DNA of 64,000 bases, taken from positions 62,001 through 126,000 of the forward strand of contig JACRJB010000010.1 of assembly GCA_016215605.1 (NCBI GenBank), written 5' to 3'. Of the stretch, positions 44,786-51,343 are shown in pieces (position 1 is the stretch's first letter; every line of letters starts with the position of its first letter). The translations under genes and the position numbers were made by a program. This stretch comes from Rhodopseudomonas palustris. Lineage in GTDB: Bacteria > Pseudomonadota > Alphaproteobacteria > Rhizobiales > Xanthobacteraceae. The notes under the pieces are model-generated. The model had not been told where the DNA came from. It saw only the letters and a list, made by a program, of their open reading frames with translations, and searched no databases.

Positions 44786-44991
44786 GGCCGGTTTGGGCGT
44801 GAATTCGGGAAAGGTATCCGCGCGCCCGTCCGGTTGGAGCTTGAAACCAGGGCTTATCCGGCCACAATGCCGGCCGGCCACGGGCCGACACCGGCACCCT
44901 TGCTTGATTAGGAACAAAGGCGGGGTTGCCAGCTAACGCTAAAAGCTCGACATGGCGGGCAAACCGCCTGAGACCGATGGGAGCTGACGCC

Positions 44992-46902
44992 ATGAATATC
45001 CAGGACAAGAGCCGGTATAGCGAGGTTCATGCCCGCTCGCTCGCAGACCCCGAGGGCTTCTGGGCCGAGGCCGCGCAGGAGATCGACTGGATCGTCCCGG
45101 CCACCAAGGTCTTCGATCCGTCGCAGGGGCTGTACGGCCGCTGGTTCGCCGGCGCCAAGGTCAACACCTGCTACAACGCGCTGGACCGCCACGTCGCGCG
45201 GGGCCGCGCCGATCAGGTCGCGCTGATCCACGATTCGCCGCTGACCGGCACGATCAGCACCTTCACCTATGCGGAGATGCTGCGCGAGGTGCAGGCGCTC
45301 GCCGCCATCATGCAGGATTTCGGCGTGCAGAAGGGCGATCGCGTCATTCTGTACATGCCGATGGTGCCGGAATCGATGGTGGCGATGCTGGCCTGCGCCC
45401 GCATCGGCGCGGTGCATTCGGTGGTGTTCGGCGGCTTCGCGGCGAAGGAGCTTGCGACCCGCATCGAGGACGCCAAGCCGAAGCTGATCCTGTCGGCGAG
45501 CTGCGGCATCGAGCCGGGCCGCATCGTCAAGTACAAGCCGCTGCTGGATGAAGCGATCGAACTCGCCTCGGTCAAGCCGGAGGCCTGCATCATCCTGAAG
45601 CGTCCGCAGCAGGATTGCGAGCTGAAGGACGGCCGCGATCACGACTGGGGCAAGCTGCGCAGCGACGCGCTCGCCGCCGGCAAGGCCGCGGACTGCGTCG
45701 CGGTCGATGCCACCGATCCGCTGTACATCCTCTACACCTCGGGCACCACCGGCAAGCCGAAGGGGGTGGTACGCGACAATGGCGGCCATCTCGTCGCGCT
45801 GAAATGGACGATGGAGAACCTCTACGGCGTCAAGCCGGGCGAGGTGTGGTGGTGCGCGTCCGACATCGGCTGGGTGGTCGGTCACAGCTACATCATCTAC
45901 GGCCCGCTGATCCACGGCGCGACCTCGATCATGTACGAAGGCAAGCCGGTCGGCACGCCGGACGCCGGCGCGTTCTGGCGGGTGATTTCCGAGCACGGCG
46001 CGGTGGCGTTGTTCACGGCGCCGACCGCCTTCCGGGCGATCCGCAAGGACGACCCCGAGGGCAGCTTCATCCGCAAATACGACCTGTCGAAGCTGCGCAC
46101 CCTGTTCCTGGCCGGCGAGCGTGCCGACCCGCCGACGGTGGAATGGGCCGAGCAGCAACTGAAGGTGCCGGTGATCGATCACTGGTGGCAGACAGAAACC
46201 GGCTGGTGCATTGCCGGCAATCCGGTCGGCCTCGGGCTGCTGCCGGTCAAGCACGGCTCGCCGACGGTGCCGATGCCGGGCTACGACGTCCGGGTGGTCG
46301 ACGAAGGCGCCAAGCAAGTGCCCGCCGGCACGATGGGCTCGATCGTCATCAAGCTGCCGCTGCCGCCCGGCAATCTGCCGACGCTGTGGCAGCAGGACGA
46401 GCGCTGCCGCGAAAGCTATTTCGCGGACTATCCCGGCTACTACAAGACCTCCGACGCCGGCTACATGGACGAGGACGGCTACGTCTTCGTGATGGGCCGC
46501 ACCGACGACATCATCAACGTCGCCGGCCACCGGCTGTCGACCGGCGGCATGGAGGAAATCCTCGCTTCGCATCCGGACGTCGCCGAATGCGCCGTGCTCG
46601 GCATCAACGACACCATCAAGGGCGAGGTGCCCTGCGGTCTGATCGTGCTGAAGAGCGGCGTCACCCGCGATCACGCCGAGATCGAGAAGGAGATCGTCAA
46701 GCTGGTACGGGACAAGCTCGGCCCGGTGGCGGCGTTCAAGCTGGCGATCACCGTGCCGCGGCTGCCCAAGACCCGCTCCGGCAAGATCCTGCGCGGCACC
46801 ATCAAGAAGATCGCCGACGGCGACGAATGGGCGATGCCGGCGACGATCGAGGATCCGACCGCGCTCGACGACATCAGCTCGGCGCTGAAGAGCCATAGCT
46901 GA
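44992..46902 (+). CDS. prpE: Propionyl-CoA synthetase (AMP-forming)
   Basis: A 636-residue acyl-CoA synthetase of the ANL family that activates propionate, and less efficiently acetate, with ATP and CoA. Motifs: YTSGTTGKPKGVVRDNGG (~248-265, PPi loop), DIGWVVGHSYI, WWQTETGW, YKTSDAGYMDEDG, and PKTRSGKILRG near the C-terminus with catalytic Lys-598. The sequence P-KTRS-GK fits the PX4GK pattern known for lysine-acetylated, Pat-regulated synthetases of R. palustris. The 22 residues upstream of the ATG at 44992 in the same frame have no family match, so that ATG is used. Confidence 0.93.
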   Translation: MNIQDKSRYSEVHARSLADPEGFWAEAAQEIDWIVPATKVFDPSQGLYGRWFAGAKVNTCYNALDRHVARGRADQVALIHDSPLTGTISTFTYAEMLREVQALAAIMQDFGVQKGDRVILYMPMVPESMVAMLACARIGAVHSVVFGGFAAKELATRIEDAKPKLILSASCGIEPGRIVKYKPLLDEAIELASVKPEACIILKRPQQDCELKDGRDHDWGKLRSDALAAGKAADCVAVDATDPLYILYTSGTTGKPKGVVRDNGGHLVALKWTMENLYGVKPGEVWWCASDIGWVVGHSYIIYGPLIHGATSIMYEGKPVGTPDAGAFWRVISEHGAVALFTAPTAFRAIRKDDPEGSFIRKYDLSKLRTLFLAGERADPPTVEWAEQQLKVPVIDHWWQTETGWCIAGNPVGLGLLPVKHGSPTVPMPGYDVRVVDEGAKQVPAGTMGSIVIKLPLPPGNLPTLWQQDERCRESYFADYPGYYKTSDAGYMDEDGYVFVMGRTDDIINVAGHRLSTGGMEEILASHPDVAECAVLGINDTIKGEVPCGLIVLKSGVTRDHAEIEKEIVKLVRDKLGPVAAFKLAITVPRLPKTRSGKILRGTIKKIADGDEWAMPATIEDPTALDDISSALKSHS

Positions 46903-46971
46903 AGCCGGGCAGGGCGGGCGTTGCGGACTTACAAACTCCGCAATTCGCGGTAAACAGGCACGGCCTATCAA

Positions 46972-47074
46972 CGTCATTCCGGGGTGCCGCATCGCGGCGA
47001 ACCCGGGATCCATAGCCCCTGCCGGTGAGTATGGATTCCGGGTTCGCGAGCTGCGCTCGCGCCCCGGAATGACG
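46972..47074. repeat. Intergenic palindromic repeat, family F
   Basis: CGTCATTCCGGGGTGCCGCA at the left and CGCGCCCCGGAATGACG-like sequence at the right, with inner GGATCCATA/TATGGATTCC. A close relative is at 57283-57376 between lemA and htpX. It fills most of the gap between prpE and the lipoprotein gene. Confidence 0.85.
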
Positions 47075-47091
47075 AACTCTCGGGGTTACAT

Positions 47092-47346
47092 ATGTTGCCT
47101 AGAACGCTGATCGCCCTGACCTTCGCCGCCATCGCGCTCGCCGGCTGCGCCAGCCGCTATGATGCGCCCACCGATCTCGGCGATGATGACGCGTTCTGTC
47201 GGCAGAACGGCGTCGCGGTCGGCTCGTCCGAATACGTCGCCTGCCGCAAGGACCGCGATGTCCAGCGCAGCAATGCGGTGACCCGTGCCAATCGCGCCCA
47301 GCGCGATCTCGGCGACTACATGATGCGCAATCCGAGTCGGCCGTAA
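47092..47346 (+). CDS. Small lipoprotein
   Basis: An 84-residue protein with a lipoprotein signal: hydrophobic LIALTFAAIALAGC, where Cys-19 follows the LAG lipobox. The mature part contains two further Cys (DAFCRQNG, VACRKDRD) 14 residues or so apart. Rich in Arg/Asp toward the end. The family is not recognised beyond similarity to short rhizobial lipoproteins. Confidence 0.72.
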   Translation: MLPRTLIALTFAAIALAGCASRYDAPTDLGDDDAFCRQNGVAVGSSEYVACRKDRDVQRSNAVTRANRAQRDLGDYMMRNPSRP

Positions 47347-47484
47347 CCTCGCCATCGTCACTAGCGTACCGCGCGATATCAAGCACCCCTGCTCGTAATG
47401 CGACAAGGCCAGTCGCGAATCCATTGAGAATTTGTGTCCTGCGGGACACGCTCTGCGACAGCCTGCCACACACTCGACTGCCGT

Positions 47485-47498
47485 TTGATTTGGATCAA
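47485..47498 (+). promoter_or_regulatory. FNR/FixK box upstream of ompW
   Basis: TTGAT-TTGG-ATCAA, a perfect inverted repeat matching the anaerobox (TTGAT-N4-ATCAA). It lies 79 bp before the ompW start, a position compatible with class II activation of a promoter in between. Suggests low-oxygen induction of the porin gene. Confidence 0.75.
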
Positions 47499-47576
47499 AC
47501 TTTCCGGGTTCCCAAAGGCATTGGTGCACCGCGAGCGTGTGCGCTTGCTCACGCCAATGACATTCAAGGGGCTCCT

Positions 47577-48266
47577 ATGACTAAATTTCTGACTGCAGTG
47601 TCGGCGCTGGCGATGGCGGCGGCATTGAACGGCCTGCCGACCAACGCCGTCGCTGCCGATCTCGCCGCTCGCCCGATGTACAAGGCACCGGTCATCGAGC
47701 CGTGGAATCCCTGGATGATCCGCCTGCGCGCGCTCGGCGTGGTCACGCAGGATTCGGGCTATGTCGATCAGGTGCTCGGCTCGGGCCTGAAGACCACCGA
47801 CACCCTGGTGCCGGAACTCGACATTTCGTACTTCTTCACCAAGAACATCGCTGCCGAACTGATCCTCGGCGTCACCAAGCACAGCGTCTCCGGCACCGGC
47901 ACGCTCACCGGGATCGACGTCGGCAAGTCGTGGCTGCTGCCGCCGACCCTGACGCTGCAATATCACTTCACCGACTTCGGCGCGTTCAAGCCCTATGTCG
48001 GCGCCGGCGTGAATTACACCTTCTTCTTCAGCCAGAAGGCCGCCGGTGGCACCGTCATCGAGAGCCACCTCAAGGATAGCTTCGCGCCGGCCGTGCAGGT
48101 CGGCTTCGACTACATGTTCGACAAGCATTGGGGCTGGAACGTCGACGTCAAGAAGCTGTGGCTGCGTCCGGAATGGAGCGGCACGCTCGCCGGCGGCGCT
48201 CCGATCACCGGCAAGGTCAAACTCGATCCGTGGCTGATCGGCACCGGCATCACCTACAAGTTCTGA
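47577..48266 (+). CDS. ompW: OmpW-family outer-membrane protein
   Basis: A 229-residue outer-membrane protein with signal peptide MTKFLTAVSALAMAAALNG (cleavage near AVAA). It has the 8-strand beta-barrel features of OmpW: IRLRALGV at the first strand, LDISYFFTKNIAAEL, LQYHFTDFGAFKPYVGAG, DYMFDKHWGWNVDVK, and the C-terminal strand ending GTGITYKF with terminal Phe. ATG 47577 follows AAGGGG. The FixK/FNR box upstream suggests anaerobic or microaerobic induction; OmpW proteins are linked to small hydrophobic solute passage. Confidence 0.9.
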   Translation: MTKFLTAVSALAMAAALNGLPTNAVAADLAARPMYKAPVIEPWNPWMIRLRALGVVTQDSGYVDQVLGSGLKTTDTLVPELDISYFFTKNIAAELILGVTKHSVSGTGTLTGIDVGKSWLLPPTLTLQYHFTDFGAFKPYVGAGVNYTFFFSQKAAGGTVIESHLKDSFAPAVQVGFDYMFDKHWGWNVDVKKLWLRPEWSGTLAGGAPITGKVKLDPWLIGTGITYKF

Positions 48267-48283
48267 CCCTCGTCAGAACGGCA

Positions 48284-48313
48284 GCGGCGCGGAGCGATCC
48301 GCGCCGCTTTTTT
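48284..48313 (+). terminator. Intrinsic terminator after ompW
   Basis: GCGGCGCGGA-GCGA-TCCGCGCCGC, a perfect 10-bp stem, followed by six T (48308-48313), 17 bp past the ompW stop. A textbook rho-independent terminator. Confidence 0.93.
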
Positions 48314-48416
48314 GCGGGCAAAGGAACTCGGCCATTGCCAGCGCGCCGCATCCCTGCTTGATCGGCGCAACCGCGCGACCCCCGCGCATTCTCGAGCCGA
48401 ACCGGAAAGGCCCCGC

Positions 48417-48635
48417 ATGGACATCAAGGTCAAAGACAGCAACGGCGCGCTGCTCGCCGACGGCGACAACGTCACGCTGATCAAGGATTTGAAGCTGAAG
48501 GGATCGTCCACCGTGCTGAAGCGCGGCACCGTGATCCGAGGCATCCGCCTCACCGACAATGAAGACGAGATCGAAGGCCGCACCGACAAGATCAAGGGCC
48601 TGGTGCTGCGGACGGAATTTCTGAAGAAGTCCTGA
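48417..48635 (+). CDS. PhnA/YjdM-like protein, C-terminal domain only
   Basis: A 72-residue protein: MDIKVKDSNGALLADGDNVT, then VLKRGTVIRGIRLTDNEDEI and KGLVLRTEFLKKS. This is the C-terminal barrel domain of PhnA/YjdM (alkylphosphonate utilisation-like) proteins; the N-terminal zinc-ribbon of full-length E. coli PhnA is absent. Short stand-alone versions are common in Rhizobiales. AAGG precedes the ATG. No phn operon is nearby, so a role in phosphonate use is not implied. Confidence 0.82.
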   Translation: MDIKVKDSNGALLADGDNVTLIKDLKLKGSSTVLKRGTVIRGIRLTDNEDEIEGRTDKIKGLVLRTEFLKKS

Positions 48636-48701
48636 GCACGGACGCGCTGGCTGCCGCGGTCCGCGCCGAAACCGACTGCGCCTGACGTCGGTCGCAGCAG
48701 C

Positions 48702-48914
48702 TCAGTGCAGCGACTGCCCATCGGCGGCGCTCGGTCCGCACATCGCGACCGAGCGGAGCCAATCCAGCTCCGCTTCCAGCCGCTCGTTGACCAGCATCAG
48801 CGCGCGCAGCGCGTCGTGCACGCTGCCGTCGCTTTCCGCAACGATCTGCTCGATCTGCCAATCCAGCCGATTACCCACGGTCCACCCCGTCGCCTCATTG
48901 TCCCACCGGAGCAC
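48702..48914 (-). CDS. Small helical hypothetical protein
   Basis: A 70-residue protein starting at GTG 48914 with GGAG 6 bases upstream. The middle is helix-forming: WQIEQIVAESDG, DALRALMLVNERLEAELDWL. Conserved-looking WDNEATGW at the start. No family assigned, but the strong ribosome binding site and low bias toward shadow patterns support a real gene. Confidence 0.5.
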   Translation of the reverse strand: MLRWDNEATGWTVGNRLDWQIEQIVAESDGSVHDALRALMLVNERLEAELDWLRSVAMCGPSAADGQSLH

Positions 48915-49296
48915 CCGGCTCCGGGATTGGGGCGAAATTCGTGCCCAATTCCGGCTTGAACATGGTTCGGAAATTTTGTCGCCGTTATCCCCCGGCGAGG
49001 CCTCGAGCGGGATGCATGCCGGGAACAGGTTAGGCGTCAGCGCGTACCGATGCGTTGGTGTCGCAGCCAGAAACCGGCAAAATGAGCTGCGTCCGCCATT
49101 CTCTGTTACGGCCGGTTGTCACCCGGCATGCGGGAGGTGAACGCAGCAGGGGCGCTGGCGTTCCTGCGTTTGCTGCGCAGGCGGAGATCTTGCGGGCCGG
49201 CCGCCGCGGGCGGCGACGGGGTGACATCGTCACAGACGGCGAGGGTGCGTCGGTAGAAACCGTGCCTGCGCTCAGATGGATTCCGAAGGACCCGCG
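48915..49296. other. 382 bp gap without a supported gene
   Basis: The segment between the small helical protein and the methyltransferase gene contains no supported reading frame, tRNA or long palindrome. It presumably holds promoters for the two divergent genes. Confidence 0.5.
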
Positions 49297-49917
49297 ATGG
49301 CCACGACCCCCCACGTCAAATTCTGGGACAGGATCGCCGACCGCTATGCGGCGCGGCCGATCAAGGATCCGGCCGCCTTCGAAGCCATGCTCGCCGACGC
49401 CGCCGGCCGGCTGCGCCCGACCGACGTGGTGCTGGAGATCGGCTGCGGCACCGGATCGGCCGCGATTCGCCTCGCGCCGATTGCGGCGGAATGGATCGCG
49501 ACCGACTTCTCGCCGGAGATGTTGCGCCTCGCCCGCGCCAAACCGGCGCCGGCCAATCTCCGCTTCGTCCTCGCCGACGCGCAGAGCCCCTTCGACGGCG
49601 GACCGTTCGACGCGATCTGCGCCTTTCAGGTGCTGCATCTGGTCGGCGATCTGCCCGGCACGCTGGCGCAGATCCACGCCCAGCTGAAGCCCGGCGGCCT
49701 GCTGATCAGCAAGACCTGGTGCTTCGCCGACATGTCGCTGAAGCTGCGCGCGCTGTTCTTCCTGCTGCGAAGCGTCGGGCTGTTTCCGCGCGCCCAGGCG
49801 CTGACCAAACCCGCGCTGCGCCAGGCCCTCCGCGACGCCGGCTTCGAGATCGCCGACGAACGCGTGTTCGGCGACAATCCGCACGGGCCGTATATTGTGG
49901 CGCGAAAGCCGGGCTGA
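49297..49917 (+). CDS. Class I SAM-dependent methyltransferase
   Basis: A 206-residue methyltransferase. Motif I is LEIGCGTGSAAIRLA (~48-62); ATDFSPEMLRLA gives the acidic ribose contact; then VLADAQSPFDGGPFDAICAF and GGLLISKTW. The C-terminal half (ALTKPALRQALRDAGFEI) is as in the UbiE/Methyltransf_11 group. AAGGA precedes the ATG at 49297. Substrate unknown; the adjacent DNA changes composition abruptly into the RusA/HEPN pair. Confidence 0.87.
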   Translation: MATTPHVKFWDRIADRYAARPIKDPAAFEAMLADAAGRLRPTDVVLEIGCGTGSAAIRLAPIAAEWIATDFSPEMLRLARAKPAPANLRFVLADAQSPFDGGPFDAICAFQVLHLVGDLPGTLAQIHAQLKPGGLLISKTWCFADMSLKLRALFFLLRSVGLFPRAQALTKPALRQALRDAGFEIADERVFGDNPHGPYIVARKPG

Positions 49918-50034
49918 GGTGGCCGCCGGGTGGCGTGAGAAAGACGCGCCGGACTGCCGAGTAAGCGCCCATGTTCTAATTCAACCGGAACGCGAAATGC
50001 TCTAACCTCTGCGAAGCCGAGGCAGGGGGCGCCT

Positions 50035-50448
50035 TTGGAGATCGCATTTCCGATCGAGTTCATTGTGGCAGATACGCCGGTTTCGCTTCAGGCCAAACGG
50101 CGCCAGTCGCTTGATCAATGGAAGAGCCAGGTGATCAGTGCGAGCCGGCCTGTGCTGCCACAGGGGCATTTTGCGACTGATCGCCCAATCTCAGCGACGC
50201 TGTTCTACTTTCCTCCGGCCGAGATGCCCGGAGACATCGACAATATCGTGAAGCCGATCTTGGATGCGCTCGGCGGCCATATCTACTTAGACGATCGGCA
50301 GGTGCAGCGCGTCGTCGTCCAGAAATTCGAGCCGGAGGGCATCTTCCCCTTCGCGGCTCCAACTCCTACGTTAGAGGCTGCCTTACGAGGAACGAAGCCG
50401 GTCCTGTATGTCCGGTTGTCCGACGATCCGTTCGAAGAGTTGAGCTGA
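50035..50448 (+). CDS. RusA-family crossover-junction endonuclease-like protein
   Basis: A 137-residue protein beginning with TTG, preceded by AGGGGG. Residues 66-91 read GDIDNIVKPILDALGGHIYL-DD, aligning with the RusA active-site region: Asp-67, Asp-69, Lys-73 and Asp-86/87 correspond to the catalytic Asp and Lys residues of RusA. RusA proteins cleave Holliday junctions and are typically phage-borne. Codon use includes TTA and other AT-ending codons, unlike the flanking genes. Its stop overlaps the next ATG (TGATG). Alternatives: a solitary domesticated phage nuclease. Confidence 0.82.
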   Translation: MEIAFPIEFIVADTPVSLQAKRRQSLDQWKSQVISASRPVLPQGHFATDRPISATLFYFPPAEMPGDIDNIVKPILDALGGHIYLDDRQVQRVVVQKFEPEGIFPFAAPTPTLEAALRGTKPVLYVRLSDDPFEELS

Positions 50449-51098
50449 TGACGAGCACAGACGTCGCAGAGCGGGACGTGATCGAGCTGGTACTCCCCCG
50501 CTATCGGGACGAGGGGTACGAGGTCTACGTCCATCCCTCGCCCTCTCTGTTGCCGCCATTCATGAAATCGTATCAGCCTGATGCGATCGCCCTGAGAGAC
50601 GGCAGGAAGATCGCGATCGAGGTCGTCCGAGGTGATGAAGCGAGCCGAAAGGCCGAGAGCCTTCATTCGCTGTTCGCAGAACAGGATGATTGGGAACTGC
50701 AGATAATCTACGCGCCACCGCTGTCGTCTCGATCCAATCTGTTGATCGCGTCGCGCCCAATTATCCTCGAATCAATACGCAGGGTCGACGCTCTCAGGGA
50801 GGCAGGTGACCGGTTGCCATCATTGATGATGGCTTGGGCAACGTTCGAGGCGATCGGCAGGGCATTGCTTCCAACCCAGCTCGGCCAGCCCCAGTCCCCG
50901 GCGCGCTTGGTCGAAGTGCTGGCGTCCGAAGGGATCATCACGCCGGACGAGGCTCAGGTTCTCCGGCGCGCGAGTGCGATCCGCAACGCCGTCGCGCACG
51001 GCGCGATCGATGCCGTGGTGGACGACGAACTGCTCCAGCAGGTGATCGCGATTCTCTCGACATTGGCCGAGATGGCTCCAGCCGAGGCCTTATCCTAG
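50448..51098 (+). CDS. Predicted PD-(D/E)XK-like nuclease with C-terminal HEPN motif
   Basis: A 216-residue protein, translationally coupled to the RusA-like gene. The N-terminal half has MKSYQPDAIALRDG and RKIAIEVVRGDE (Asp-45, Glu-58), the PD-x12-E pattern of restriction-type nucleases such as the archaeal Holliday-junction-resolvase-like group; the following Lys is replaced by Val. The C-terminal half (~125-205) is helical and contains ASAIRNAVAHG, an RX4H motif (Arg-179, His-184) of HEPN ribonuclease or antitoxin domains. Base composition is atypical for the locus. I do not know a characterised system with this exact pair. Confidence 0.7.
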   Translation: MTSTDVAERDVIELVLPRYRDEGYEVYVHPSPSLLPPFMKSYQPDAIALRDGRKIAIEVVRGDEASRKAESLHSLFAEQDDWELQIIYAPPLSSRSNLLIASRPIILESIRRVDALREAGDRLPSLMMAWATFEAIGRALLPTQLGQPQSPARLVEVLASEGIITPDEAQVLRRASAIRNAVAHGAIDAVVDDELLQQVIAILSTLAEMAPAEALS

Positions 51099-51133
51099 CG
51101 CTTTAGTCTCACGCGCCCTTTCCGGTCGCCCCC

Positions 51134-51162
51134 TTGACTCCACCCCCTGCCGATGGTGCATT
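51134..51162 (+). promoter_or_regulatory. Candidate trp promoter
   Basis: TTGACT (51134-51139), a 17-bp spacer and TGCATT (51157-51162) form a sigma-70-type promoter. The predicted start at about 51169-51170 coincides with the ATG of trpL, which implies a leaderless leader-peptide mRNA as reported for Sinorhizobium meliloti. Confidence 0.6.
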
Positions 51163-51169
51163 GCCGCAC

Positions 51170-51232
51170 ATGCGCACGTCGATCCGCCAGACCCGGCCGT
51201 CCCAGACCCGTCTTTGGTGGCGCACCTCCTGA
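51170..51232 (+). CDS. trpL: trp operon leader peptide
   Basis: A 20-codon frame, MRTSIRQTRPSQTRLWWRTS, with tandem Trp codons at 51215-51220, typical of attenuator leader peptides. No ribosome binding site is visible, matching leaderless translation from the predicted transcription start. Trp-tRNA shortage would stall the ribosome on the Trp pair and favour the antiterminator over the hairpin at 51271-51293. Confidence 0.88.
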   Translation: MRTSIRQTRPSQTRLWWRTS

Positions 51233-51270
51233 GAGGTGGCCGTGCGATTTCCCGTTTTTGAATCGTCCCG

Positions 51271-51293
51271 AGGCCGCCCCACAGCGGCGGCCT
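51271..51293 (+). terminator. trp attenuator hairpin
   Basis: AGGCCGCC-CCACAGC-GGCGGCCT, a perfect 8-bp GC-rich stem followed by GCGTTTG, 38 bp past the trpL stop and 50 bp before trpE(G). The U-tract is short, as seen for other alphaproteobacterial attenuators. Confidence 0.8.
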
Positions 51294-51343
51294 GCGTTTG
51301 TCCTGTGTGGCGTTCCTCCGGCAAGTTGAGTTAAGAGGATGCC

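Noticed and set aside
44926-44991. N-terminal extension of PrpE
   Set aside because: The upstream codons lack similarity to the family and the ATG at 44992 gives the normal start.
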